Part shown: positions 25,385 to 33,118 of the stretch, piece after piece | Position numbering within the stretch: position 1 is the stretch's first letter | Layout: every line of letters begins with the position of its first letter | Assembly: GCF_005871185.1 (NCBI RefSeq) | Contig: NZ_SWKN01000008.1 | Coordinates: forward strand, 62,001 to 126,000 | DNA length: 64,000 nt | Reading direction: 5' to 3' | From: Limnobacter alexandrii | Lineage (GTDB): Bacteria; Pseudomonadota; Gammaproteobacteria; Burkholderiales; Burkholderiaceae_B | Notes under the pieces: model-generated | Told to the model about the DNA's origin: nothing | What the model saw: only the letters and a program-made list of their open reading frames with translations | Database searches by the model: none | Program-made: the position numbers and the translations under genes

Positions 25385-25861
25385 ATGGCACGCAAACCTA
25401 AGGTTCTCGGCCTTGATGGGAAGTACCACCCTGCTGACTGGTTCTTAGGGCAAGATGGCAAATACCACGCGCCCGGTTCATTCTTAGGTCTTGATGGGCA
25501 GTACCATCCAAAAGGCCATCAACTTGGTCTTGATGGGAAGTATCACAAGCCAGGATCTACTCTCGGGCTTGACGGCAAATACCACGATAAAGGGACAACC
25601 CTAGGGCTTAACGGCAAATACCACAAACAAGGTGAGGTGCTAGGCTTAGATGGGAATTATCACCCTAAAGACCATGTCTTGGGCCTTGATGGACAATATC
25701 ATCCCAGGAGCAGCACACTCGGAATGGACGGCAAGTACCATCCTCCCGGTTACTTCTTAGGTGTGGATGGCAAGTACCATCCTCCCGGTTACTTCTTAGG
25801 TGTGGATGGCAATTATCACCCTCCGGGATCTATCCTCGGAGTGGATGGCAAATATCATTGA
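25385..25861 (+). CDS. cassette 1: protein of twelve 13-residue LG.DG.YH repeats
   Basis: A 158-residue protein of unknown function. After MARKPKV it is almost wholly a tandem repeat of 13 residues, pattern LGLDGKYHPPGSF, eleven full copies and a last partial copy ending in LGVDGKYH. Leu1, Gly2, Asp4, Gly5, Tyr7 and His8 are nearly invariant; positions 9-13 vary. No signal peptide, membrane segment or cysteine is present. A good ribosome site (GGAGGA) stands seven bases before the ATG. The DNA repeat unit is 39 bases; copies 9 and 10 are nearly identical, a sign of recent duplication. A beta-solenoid or metal-binding repeat fold is possible from the regular DG/YH spacing but is inference. It lies between the proposed attI junction and attC1. 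Confidence 0.8.
   Translation: MARKPKVLGLDGKYHPADWFLGQDGKYHAPGSFLGLDGQYHPKGHQLGLDGKYHKPGSTLGLDGKYHDKGTTLGLNGKYHKQGEVLGLDGNYHPKDHVLGLDGQYHPRSSTLGMDGKYHPPGYFLGVDGKYHPPGYFLGVDGNYHPPGSILGVDGKYH
25392..25861 (+). repeat. 39-bp coding tandem repeat, about 12 units
   Basis: In-frame direct repeats within the cassette 1 gene. The units around 25734-25811 are nearly identical over more than 39 bases, while earlier units have diverged mainly at third codon positions, which suggests selection on the protein repeat. Confidence 0.85.
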
Positions 25862-25866
25862 GAGCC

Positions 25867-25926
25867 ACATAACAATTCGTTCAAGCAGACGCCGCTTCGC
25901 CGCGCGACTTAACTCAGCCGTTAGAT
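25867..25926. repeat. attC recombination site 1 (integron cassette end)
   Basis: About 60 bases from inverse core ACATAAC (25867-25873) to core GTTAGAT (25920-25926), with an imperfect inverted repeat between (GTTCAAGC ... GACTTAAC around a GCCGC/GCGGC-like centre). The shape and the sequence ...TTCAAGC...CGCTTCGC...CTTAACTC...CGTTAG are typical of attC sites. Confidence 0.88.
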
Positions 25927-25967
25927 TTTCAACCTCATTCCGCAGCGTAGTTTTTGGCAACCATAAT

Positions 25968-26807
25968 ATGAGCGATCAAATGCAAACTAAGACAAAAGCC
26001 TCGGGATTTTTAAGCCTGCTTGCGCTGAGAGATTTCTTGATCGTCATGTGCATAGTTATTTTTGCGTGGAAATTAATTAACTCAGACATTCAAATTGATA
26101 TGTCTGAATTTTCCTTTTCTGAATTATTAGCCTTATTGCTTTCGCTTTTTTCAGTTTGGTTATCAGTGGCTTTCTATTTCAAAGCGGGTGATACCAGCAA
26201 TCAGTTTTATGACAATTCGTATAAATTCACTAAAGAAATGTCTGAAATTTTGGGTCGAATTGAAGCTGGCTTTGGGGAGAGATTAAGACATCTGGACGAA
26301 GGGTACAGTGGGATCCGCGACAGGTTTGATCGCTTGCCACATTACAGTAGCGCAACAGGCGCCGAAGTAAAACGCGAGGAGGAAGAAATCAAGAAGCGAG
26401 AAGATGAACAGCGTGCGCTTCTAGAAAACCTAGCCACAAGAGCAAAGCTAGCTGAAGGCGAAAAACAGGAGATATTCGCTAAGCTGGCCGAGAAGAACGA
26501 AGAGTTAGAGCAAGCTCGTCTTGAGCTTAGACACCTTCGTCTAAGAAATGAAGACCTATCCCCAAGTGAGCGCGAACTCAAACGAATGCTGTTTCGTTAT
26601 GTTGCAGAGAAAATCAGAGAGGGAACGCCTGCTGATGCTGCCTTAGGCTCACCACTGGTTTCCGTGAACAGTATTTTTCGACGCATTCAAGATGGGCTAT
26701 CTAGCGAAGCAATTCGCGATTTAAAGCGGTTTGATTTATTGGATGAAGAAGGAAACTTGACCCGTGATGCAGTTATGCGCATTCGAGTAGAGATGAAACG
26801 AATCTAA
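25968..26807 (+). CDS. cassette 2: membrane protein with coiled coil, unknown function
   Basis: A 279-residue protein; the ATG at 25968 lies 47 bases after the cassette start at 25921, and the longer upstream frame would run back through attC1, so it is rejected. Two membrane helices come first (about residues 19-38 and 47-70), then a soluble part with a long charged coiled coil (about 125-200, KREEEEIKKREDEQRALLEN and following), then a helical C-terminus (about 205-279). The stop codon lies inside the inverse core of attC2, a common feature of cassette genes. I do not recognise a family; a membrane-tethered sensor or effector is conceivable but not shown. Confidence 0.75.
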   Translation: MSDQMQTKTKASGFLSLLALRDFLIVMCIVIFAWKLINSDIQIDMSEFSFSELLALLLSLFSVWLSVAFYFKAGDTSNQFYDNSYKFTKEMSEILGRIEAGFGERLRHLDEGYSGIRDRFDRLPHYSSATGAEVKREEEEIKKREDEQRALLENLATRAKLAEGEKQEIFAKLAEKNEELEQARLELRHLRLRNEDLSPSERELKRMLFRYVAEKIREGTPADAALGSPLVSVNSIFRRIQDGLSSEAIRDLKRFDLLDEEGNLTRDAVMRIRVEMKRI

Positions 26808-26867
26808 CTAGTCATTCCACCGGACTGCCCGTAAAGCGCGGCCAACCGCTGAATTCAAACGTTAGCT
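26802..26867. repeat. attC recombination site 2
   Basis: Inverse core ATCTAAC (26802-26808) and core GTTAGCT (26861-26867) enclose an imperfect inverted repeat. The inverse core is the exact complement of GTTAGAT at the start of the same cassette (25920), as expected for an intact excisable cassette. Confidence 0.9.
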
Positions 26868-26895
26868 CTCAATTGCAAAAAACCAAGGGGGAACC

Positions 26896-27951
26896 ATGAT
26901 CGAAACCGCAAGCCTGAGATTTCACAAAGTGAAGCATTGTGGTCTCTACAAGCAGCTTGGTCGGAAAGCTGAATTTGGCTCGTTCAAAGAGATTGTCGAG
27001 AACGTTAAGAATTGGTCGTCACACAGTAATCGACTAGTGCATAACACATGCACTTATGAGGTGTCCGCAGACGCTGATATGGATTTTCTCGAAACATACC
27101 TCGTTTCCGCAAAGCACGAATCTTCTACGGGGGACTACGTATTTGCTACGTGGAATCGAACCCATAACTCTGGTGATTCTGTTTACGGTCTCGATCCTAG
27201 TACTGCAGTTGATTCGGTAAGCAAGGGAGCTCTTCACAAGGGAAACCTCCCGGCCAAGTCCATTCCTGGGTACGCGTCATATTTCTGGTTAATACCGTCA
27301 TCAAATACTATCGCTACGATTACTTTTGGGGTGCCAAGAACTGGGATGAAACCATTTGCCTACTGGCTGGAGAGTTTCATTCGCGCTGAAAGCAGATATG
27401 TACGTTTCGATAAAGAAGATAAATTTCTTGGGTACGCGGCGGGAACTTCCGCCCCCAATCCTGATCTGCATCCTCGTTTTGAGAGATCGCTGCACAGAAA
27501 TCTTCCAAAGCGAGACATCATCATTAAATACAGGTCGCACATAACCGGCGTAGTGCGCAGGATCAACCTGACGCGAACAAAGGCGGCGCACCTCACTGTT
27601 CTCGAAAAGCTGGGGAGCTTAATGGGGGTAAGCTCCCAAACGTCCAACCAGATTGATGTGCCCCTCACATATGAGCTCAAGTATACTCCTAGTGAAGCAG
27701 ACTTAGATGCGATAATCAAAGCTTATGAGGGAGATAGCAGCACCAGCAACTGGGAAGATGTGGGTTTCAAATTTCCCGCGAGCAACGCTTTTGGAGCAAA
27801 TCAGATTGAGTGGTTGAGCAAGTCTTATGCAAAGGGCCAAGCTAGCATAGATGTGGCCTGGGTAGTTCCTGGCCAACTGCTCGATATGCAGGTTCTATTG
27901 AACACGCTAACGAAGCGGCGCAGCGAACTGGTTGCGTTGTTTGCAAGCTGA
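26896..27951 (+). CDS. cassette 3, first gene: 351-residue protein of unknown function
   Basis: A soluble-looking protein of 351 residues. The ATG at 26896 follows an AGGGGG ribosome site by five bases. No signal peptide, membrane helix or familiar catalytic motif was found. Short features are HNTCTYEVSADADMDFLETY (about 52-71) and GDYVFATWNRTHNSGDSVYG in the N-terminal half, and a C-terminal half with alternating charged and hydrophobic residues. It is followed six bases later by a small membrane protein gene in the same cassette, so the two may act together. Function unknown; a two-gene defence or stress module is a hypothesis. Confidence 0.75.
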   Translation: MIETASLRFHKVKHCGLYKQLGRKAEFGSFKEIVENVKNWSSHSNRLVHNTCTYEVSADADMDFLETYLVSAKHESSTGDYVFATWNRTHNSGDSVYGLDPSTAVDSVSKGALHKGNLPAKSIPGYASYFWLIPSSNTIATITFGVPRTGMKPFAYWLESFIRAESRYVRFDKEDKFLGYAAGTSAPNPDLHPRFERSLHRNLPKRDIIIKYRSHITGVVRRINLTRTKAAHLTVLEKLGSLMGVSSQTSNQIDVPLTYELKYTPSEADLDAIIKAYEGDSSTSNWEDVGFKFPASNAFGANQIEWLSKSYAKGQASIDVAWVVPGQLLDMQVLLNTLTKRRSELVALFAS

Positions 27952-27957
27952 TTTGGC

Positions 27958-28527
27958 ATGCTCATGAAGTCAAAAGCATTTCGCTTCGTAGTCATTCTGT
28001 TCCTAGCCGTTGTAGTTCTGGGTGTTGCATTCATTCTCTTTACAGCGGGCATGCATATTCCCTACGAGTCACAGGAGAAATACTTCGAAAGTATCCGAAG
28101 TATCGCCGCAATAATATTTGGCGTTAGTGGTGCCTGGCTTGCGATAACGTACCCAAAAGCTATAACTTCGGCGGATAAGGCGCGGCAGTCGAGCGCTGAG
28201 GATCGAAAAAAAGCAATTCAAGATGCTGGAAATGACACCGAAGTCTTGCTTGGGTTCATCCACACCATGATCGTTTCTATATTGGTGATTTCCGTCTCGT
28301 TAGCTGTTCCATTTTTCAAAGAGGGACTATCGCAGTGGGGTTGGGCACTAACTTATAGGGAATATTTTCGTGGCGGACTTTATTCACTGCTTTGGATTCT
28401 GGCAGTCGTACAGTTGTCGTTGCTCTTTATTACGCTAAGAACAACAAATAGGGCGTTGCGCGAGCTTAAGCGACACATGGCAGAGGCAGAAGTAAAAGCA
28501 GACCGCGATGCGAACACCGACCATTGA
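27958..28527 (+). CDS. cassette 3, second gene: four-TM membrane protein
   Basis: A 189-residue membrane protein starting 6 bases after the preceding gene. Four hydrophobic helices are visible, near residues 7-29, 42-62, 95-120 and 138-162, with a charged loop between helices two and three (SADKARQSSAEDRKKAIQDA) and a charged C-terminal tail. A second ATG at codon 3 is an alternative start. No family recognised. Co-occurrence with a soluble partner in a single cassette resembles effector-plus-sensor pairs, but there is no direct evidence of toxicity. Confidence 0.7.
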   Translation: MLMKSKAFRFVVILFLAVVVLGVAFILFTAGMHIPYESQEKYFESIRSIAAIIFGVSGAWLAITYPKAITSADKARQSSAEDRKKAIQDAGNDTEVLLGFIHTMIVSILVISVSLAVPFFKEGLSQWGWALTYREYFRGGLYSLLWILAVVQLSLLFITLRTTNRALRELKRHMAEAEVKADRDANTDH

Positions 28528-28528
28528 G

Positions 28529-28629
28529 AGCTAACAACACGTTGCAGGTGACGTTTGACCCCCGCTGTCCACTTTTGCTGCAGCAAAAGCAGGCATCGCC
28601 TCAAACGCACCTGAACGTGGGTGTTAAGC
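28529..28629. repeat. attC recombination site 3
   Basis: 101-base site from inverse core AGCTAAC (28529-28535), exact complement of GTTAGCT that opens this cassette at 26861, to core GTTAAGC (28623-28629). The arms CAGGTG.CG ... CACCTG pair, and the tip is a perfect 18-base palindrome CTTTTGCTGCAGCAAAAG (28572-28589). Confidence 0.88.
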
Positions 28630-28642
28630 GTTGTAAACACAC

Positions 28643-29836
28643 ATGACACTACCCTCAGATTTTCTCTCGGCTCTACGTGCACCGTCAATTGACGAACTGA
28701 TAGAAGAGCAGAGGGTCACCTCATCTAAAGACCCGGTTGCCCCTACAACCTCTCGGGGTGCATACCTTTCACTCGAAAACGAAATCCCTCCGGCAGAACT
28801 GTTCTGCTACCTCGGTGCAAGGTTCGGACCTCCAAATGGAATACAGAACATATTGCGTGCGAATCACTCCGACAACATCGTTCATTGGGACTGGAGTCTC
28901 AAGTACCAATCGACATCCATTTATTTCTGGGGCACCAATTTCCGCACTGATCTCATTGTGGGATCCGGAGTTGAGTTTGGCGAGATCGAGAGAAAGCAAC
29001 TAGTCGAACTCATAAAGGCGGACCTTAAATCGCACGGCTCTAAAATGAAAGAAGTACGAGGGCTCCTCCAGGATTGGGTCGAGTTCGTCAATCCATTCTG
29101 GCGTCTGACCAGAGCCATCCGCAACCTAAATAATGAGCTCTTGTCGATCGATCTAAAGGAACCGTCACGTAACGAGTATTACTCACCGTTTGACCTCTCA
29201 GCACGTGAAGCTGAGTGGAAGGCGCTTGGAGAGAGAATCAATCAAGCATTTGGTCTGTGCTTCGGCATCCGTTCAATGCTTCCAGTACGAGCTGAGTCAT
29301 TTGTCAATCTATTGATCTTCGTGCTTGCGCGGCAGGACATTCGATCCGACACTCGCCTTATGGAGAACGCATACAGGCAGCAAATTGATATCCGGATTAA
29401 ATCATTGCATATCACGTGCCAGGGATTTCACACTGCCGTTGACTATTCGAATGACATCTGCCGCAAGTTTCATACACTTATCAATGAACGCAACGATCTT
29501 CTGCATGGCAACGTCCTGCCAGACAAGATGAGCTTCAACGAGGTCTATTTTTTGGATAAGGTGCCAGTCTTCAAAGAGTACAAGAGCGTTTGGGAAAGAA
29601 CGCTTGCTGTCGACATGCAGGCGATTGGACTGCGCAAAGTTGAGAACGAACTTCAGGTGGTAAATCACTTCATCGAGTACGTCATCTCTTGCCTAGAGCC
29701 AGAGCTTCAGGGGCAGATGCGAATGATCATGGAACGCAGAGATCTCGCAAAGAATAAGAAAACTGGACGACTTGGAATCCTGTTTCCAGAGCACTTAGTC
29801 GATAGTCGTCCGGTATTCACCAAGACAGATGAGTAA
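28643..29836 (+). CDS. cassette 4: protein with HEPN-like RNxxxH motif
   Basis: A 397-residue soluble protein of unknown family. In the C-terminal third it carries NERNDLLHGN (about residues 280-289), which fits the RNxxxH active-site pattern of HEPN domains, in a helical context (preceding helix DICRKFHTLI). HEPN proteins are often RNases in toxin-antitoxin and phage-defence systems. The N-terminal 150 residues contain no motif I know. The ATG at 28643 is 13 bases after attC3 and lacks a strong ribosome site, so translation may be weak or start slightly elsewhere. The stop lies at the edge of attC4. The HEPN call rests on a short motif and needs structure comparison. Confidence 0.65.
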   Translation: MTLPSDFLSALRAPSIDELIEEQRVTSSKDPVAPTTSRGAYLSLENEIPPAELFCYLGARFGPPNGIQNILRANHSDNIVHWDWSLKYQSTSIYFWGTNFRTDLIVGSGVEFGEIERKQLVELIKADLKSHGSKMKEVRGLLQDWVEFVNPFWRLTRAIRNLNNELLSIDLKEPSRNEYYSPFDLSAREAEWKALGERINQAFGLCFGIRSMLPVRAESFVNLLIFVLARQDIRSDTRLMENAYRQQIDIRIKSLHITCQGFHTAVDYSNDICRKFHTLINERNDLLHGNVLPDKMSFNEVYFLDKVPVFKEYKSVWERTLAVDMQAIGLRKVENELQVVNHFIEYVISCLEPELQGQMRMIMERRDLAKNKKTGRLGILFPEHLVDSRPVFTKTDE

Positions 29837-29908
29837 CATAACGATGCCCAACCCCTCGCTGAACCTGACCCGCGAAGGCGATCGGGCAGGTTAGCTCAAA
29901 TGTTTGGG
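29836..29908. repeat. attC recombination site 4, degenerate outer core
   Basis: 73 bases from inverse core ACATAAC (29836-29842) to GTTTGGG (29902-29908). The arms GCCCAACC...GAACCTGACC and GGCAGGTTAGC...TTTGGGC pair as in attC. The final core has T instead of a purine at position 4 (GTTTGGG versus GTTRRRY), and no cassette follows, so this is the distal end of the array. Confidence 0.75.
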
Positions 29909-29952
29909 CTTCCCCGAATACTTAGCACAAATAATCCCCCCAACCCACCAAT

Positions 29953-29990
29953 AAAAAAACCGAACCCTAGTCACCCAAGGTTCGGTTTTT
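29953..29990. terminator. bidirectional terminator between the cassette array and ettA
   Basis: Stem AAAACCGAACC / GGTTCGGTTTT with a 12-base loop, preceded by an A-run and followed by a T-run. It ends ettA on the minus strand and may also stop cassette transcripts on the plus strand. Confidence 0.85.
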
Positions 29991-30013
29991 CAACCAAATC
30001 TATCCAACAACAA

Positions 30014-31675
30014 TCACTTCAAAGGCTTGTAACGCACTCGCTTGGGCCGCGCACCTTCCTCACCCAAACGCTTCACCTTGTCGGCTTCGTATTCCTGGAA
30101 GTTGCCATCAAAAAACACCCACTGTGAATCGCCTTCACAGGAAAGAATGTGCGTGGCAATTCGGTCCAAGAACCAGCGATCGTGCGATGTAACAAGCACT
30201 GTGCCCGCGAATTCCAGCAGCGCGTCTTCCAGCGAACGCAGTGTTTCAACGTCCAGGTCGTTCGAGGGTTCGTCCAGCAGCAACACGTTGCCACCGGAAA
30301 TCAAGGTTTTGGCCAAATGCAAGCGGCCACGTTCACCACCCGACAAATTGCCGATCAACTTTTGCTGATCGCCACCCTTGAAGTTGAAGCGGCCCAGGTA
30401 GGCGCGCGATGGCATCTCGAACTTGCCCACGGTCAAAATGTCGGCACCGTCGGCCACGCCATCAAACACGGTTTTGTCGTTGGGCAGTGAATCGCGGGCC
30501 TGGTCCACAACAGCCATGCGCACTGTAGATCCAATCTTGATGTTGCCGCTGGTGGGTTCTTCCTTGCCTGCAATCATTTTGAACAGGGTCGATTTACCCG
30601 CACCGTTGGGGCCAATAACACCCACAATTGCGCCGGGTGGAATTTTGAAGCTAAGGTTGTCAATCAGCAAGCGGTCGCCGAAGGCTTTGCTCACGTTTTC
30701 AAACTCGATTACTTCATTGCCCAAGCGCTCGGCCACGGGAATGAAAATTTCCTGTGTTTCGTTGCGCTTCTGGTATTCATGGCTGGACAATTCTTCAAAG
30801 CGTGCAATACGCGCTTTGGATTTCGCCTGGCGTCCCTTGGGGTTTTGGCGAACCCATTCCAGTTCTTTCTTCAAGGCTTTCTGGCGCGCGCTTTCGCTGC
30901 TTTCTTCCTGCTTCAGGCGATCCTGTTTCTGGTCCAGCCAAGAACTGTAGTTGCCTTTCCATGGAATGCCAGACCCACGATCCAGTTCCAGAATCCATTC
31001 AGCAGCATTGTCCAAAAAGTAGCGGTCGTGGGTAACAGCCACCACGGTGCCCGGAAACTTATAAAGGAATTGCTCAAGCCAATGCACCGATTCCGCATCC
31101 AGGTGGTTGGTGGGTTCGTCGAGCAACAGCATGTCGGGTTTGCTCATCAGCAAACGGCACAGGGCCACGCGGCGTTTTTCACCACCGGACAAGTTGGCCA
31201 CGTTGGCTTCCCAAGGTGGCAGGCGCAGCGAGTCAGCCGCAATTTCCATCAAGTGTTCTGCATCATTTCCAGCTGCGGCAATCACGGCTTCCCACTTGGC
31301 TTGTTCTTCAGCCAGTTTGTCAAAGTCGGCTTCTGGGTCAGCGTAGGCGGCGTAAATTTCTTCCAGCTTTTGCTGGGCCATGCCCAGTTCACCCAAGCCT
31401 TCTTCAACCGCTTGGCGCACGGTGTGCTCGGGGTTCAGTTCTGGTTCCTGGCTTAGGTACCCAATGTTCAAATTGGGCATGGGCACGGCTTCGCCTTCAA
31501 TGTCTTTGTCCACACCCGCCATAATTTTCAGCAAGGTGGATTTGCCAGAGCCGTTCAAGCCCAGCACACCAATTTTTGCGCCGGGGAAAAAGCTCAGCGA
31601 AATGTTTTTCAAGATCTGGCGCTTGGGGGGAACAATTTTCCCCACGCGGTTCATGCTGTAGACGTACTGGGCCAT
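30014..31675 (-). CDS. ettA: energy-dependent translational throttle protein EttA (ABC-F)
   Basis: Cytoplasmic ABC-F ATPase of 553 residues that binds the ribosomal E site and regulates entry into elongation according to the ATP/ADP level. Two ATPase domains are visible: Walker A GLNGSGKST and GPNGAGKST, signatures LSGGEKRR and LSGGERGR, Walker B LLLDEPTNHLD and LLLDEPSNDLD. The arm and linker regions typical for EttA lie between (about 240-320). Length equals the family standard. A strong terminator follows. It marks the return to housekeeping chromosome after the integron. Confidence 0.95.
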   Translation of the reverse strand: MAQYVYSMNRVGKIVPPKRQILKNISLSFFPGAKIGVLGLNGSGKSTLLKIMAGVDKDIEGEAVPMPNLNIGYLSQEPELNPEHTVRQAVEEGLGELGMAQQKLEEIYAAYADPEADFDKLAEEQAKWEAVIAAAGNDAEHLMEIAADSLRLPPWEANVANLSGGEKRRVALCRLLMSKPDMLLLDEPTNHLDAESVHWLEQFLYKFPGTVVAVTHDRYFLDNAAEWILELDRGSGIPWKGNYSSWLDQKQDRLKQEESSESARQKALKKELEWVRQNPKGRQAKSKARIARFEELSSHEYQKRNETQEIFIPVAERLGNEVIEFENVSKAFGDRLLIDNLSFKIPPGAIVGVIGPNGAGKSTLFKMIAGKEEPTSGNIKIGSTVRMAVVDQARDSLPNDKTVFDGVADGADILTVGKFEMPSRAYLGRFNFKGGDQQKLIGNLSGGERGRLHLAKTLISGGNVLLLDEPSNDLDVETLRSLEDALLEFAGTVLVTSHDRWFLDRIATHILSCEGDSQWVFFDGNFQEYEADKVKRLGEEGARPKRVRYKPLK

Positions 31676-31713
31676 TCGGTTTCCAATTCAATAGGTTTAA
31701 CGTTGCCGCAATT

Positions 31714-32856
31714 TTAAATCATCGCAGGCAGTTGGGGGGTTAAAGCTTGGCGTTCTTTGCTGGCCTCACCCAGCAAGGCCATGCCCAGCAGTGCGCCATC
31801 CTTGCCTTTGAACAAGGCCTTCACGCCATTCTCGTCGGCTGTAATTTCCCATTCACCTTCGTGTTCCGGCAGGGGTGGGTTGACCACGGCAGGGCAGTCG
31901 GGCGTTTTAATGCTCACCGGCATTGCGGGGAATTTGATGTCAGTGGGTTTGCCAGCCAGTGTTTGTGCCATGGCACGTGCGGCTTGCATCACCGGCATAA
32001 TGTAAGGCAACACAAACTTGCCCAGGTATTCGGCGCAATCGCCAAGCGCGTAAATGTTTTCGTTGCTGGTTTGGCCAAGGCCATTCACCACCACGCCACG
32101 GGCCACATTCAAACCTGCGTTTTTGGCCAGTTCTGTGCGTGGTTTCAAACCCACTGCGCTCAACACCAAATCAGCCTGTGTGGTTTCGCCTGTGGAATCG
32201 GTCAATGTGTAGCCTGTGCCGGTTTTTTCAATGCGGCTTACGGTGCGGCCCAGCTTCCAGCTCACGCCTTTTTCGGCCAGCTTGTTTTGCATGAAGGTGC
32301 TGGCTTCTTCTGGCAGCAGTCGCGCCAGTGCGCGGTCGGCCAAGTCAAACACGGTGGTGTGAATATCGGCTTTCAGCAAGTCGTTCGCAAATTCGCAACC
32401 AATCAAACCCGCACCCAACACAGCCACTTCTTTTTTGCCATCCAGCAGTTTTCTGAATTCAGCATAGTCGTTCAGGTCGTTCACGCTAATTACATCGGCA
32501 GCGCTATTGCCTTCAATCGGTAGTTTGATGGTGTCTGCACCCAAGGCCAGCACCAAGTTGTCATAGCTGAATTCGCCCGCAGTGCTGGTTACTTTGCGTA
32601 CAGCAGCATCGACGGCACTTACTGTGGTGTTGGCCACCAGCTCAACTTTCTGTTGCTCGGCAAATTTGGCGGCGGGTGTCATCACCAGGCTTTCTGCTGT
32701 TTTGCCACTGGCCAATGCGTTGCTCAACATGGGCTTGGAATAGAAGTCGCCGCTGTCGGCGGTAATCAGGCGAATTTCCGCTTCGGGGTCGGCTTTGCGA
32801 AGTTCTCGAACCAAAGTCCAGGCGGCCACGCCGCTGCCAATGATGGTGGTGTTCAT
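31714..32856 (-). CDS. rubredoxin reductase-like NAD(P)H/FAD oxidoreductase
   Basis: Flavoprotein of 380 residues of the pyridine nucleotide-disulfide oxidoreductase family, most like rubredoxin-NAD(+) reductase, which reduces rubredoxin for alkane hydroxylation or oxidative stress defence. The FAD motif is IIGSGVAAW at the N-terminus; the NAD motif is VLGAGLIGCEFANDL (about 145); the late FAD segment is IYALGDCAEYLG. There is no redox CXXC pair. No rubredoxin gene lies next to it in this window, so the partner is unknown. It is divergent from the BamE-like lipoprotein gene. Confidence 0.82.
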   Translation of the reverse strand: MNTTIIGSGVAAWTLVRELRKADPEAEIRLITADSGDFYSKPMLSNALASGKTAESLVMTPAAKFAEQQKVELVANTTVSAVDAAVRKVTSTAGEFSYDNLVLALGADTIKLPIEGNSAADVISVNDLNDYAEFRKLLDGKKEVAVLGAGLIGCEFANDLLKADIHTTVFDLADRALARLLPEEASTFMQNKLAEKGVSWKLGRTVSRIEKTGTGYTLTDSTGETTQADLVLSAVGLKPRTELAKNAGLNVARGVVVNGLGQTSNENIYALGDCAEYLGKFVLPYIMPVMQAARAMAQTLAGKPTDIKFPAMPVSIKTPDCPAVVNPPLPEHEGEWEITADENGVKALFKGKDGALLGMALLGEASKERQALTPQLPAMI

Positions 32857-33118
32857 AGTGTCATTCCTGTGTGTTGCACGTGAATTGCAATAGTCAATTT
32901 CTATGATTAATCTCCATCAACCATGAAAACGCTATCGTAAATATTGAGTACTGGCATTGTAAGCGCAATCCAAATGTATACGGGTGTTTACCAAACAGAG
33001 TGGCATTGGTTAAGATGCGCGTAGACATTCGATTTTCAAGCCACATTCTCAGTTAGGCTTGCTACATTCCTTTATTATCAGACGACTTCTACACAATACA
33101 CATCAAAGGGAGACAACT

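Larger units (their letters stand above)
25347..29908 (+). mobile_element. integron gene-cassette array, four cassettes
   Basis: Four same-strand cassettes, each ending in an attC site: 25347-25920, 25921-26861, 26862-28623 and 28624-about 29902. The first follows an integrase remnant and LexA box, and the last abuts the ettA terminator. For cassettes 2 and 3 the opening core and the closing inverse core are exact complements, so these are well-preserved units. Confidence 0.85.

Noticed and set aside
25392-25861. Regular 39-base repeats that could suggest a CRISPR or satellite array
   Set aside because: The units are contiguous, in frame, and keep the protein pattern while third positions differ; there are no unique spacers.
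25800-25967. In-frame extension of the cassette 2 gene upstream to 25800
   Set aside because: It would overlap the cassette 1 gene and cross attC1; cassette genes start after the recombination site.
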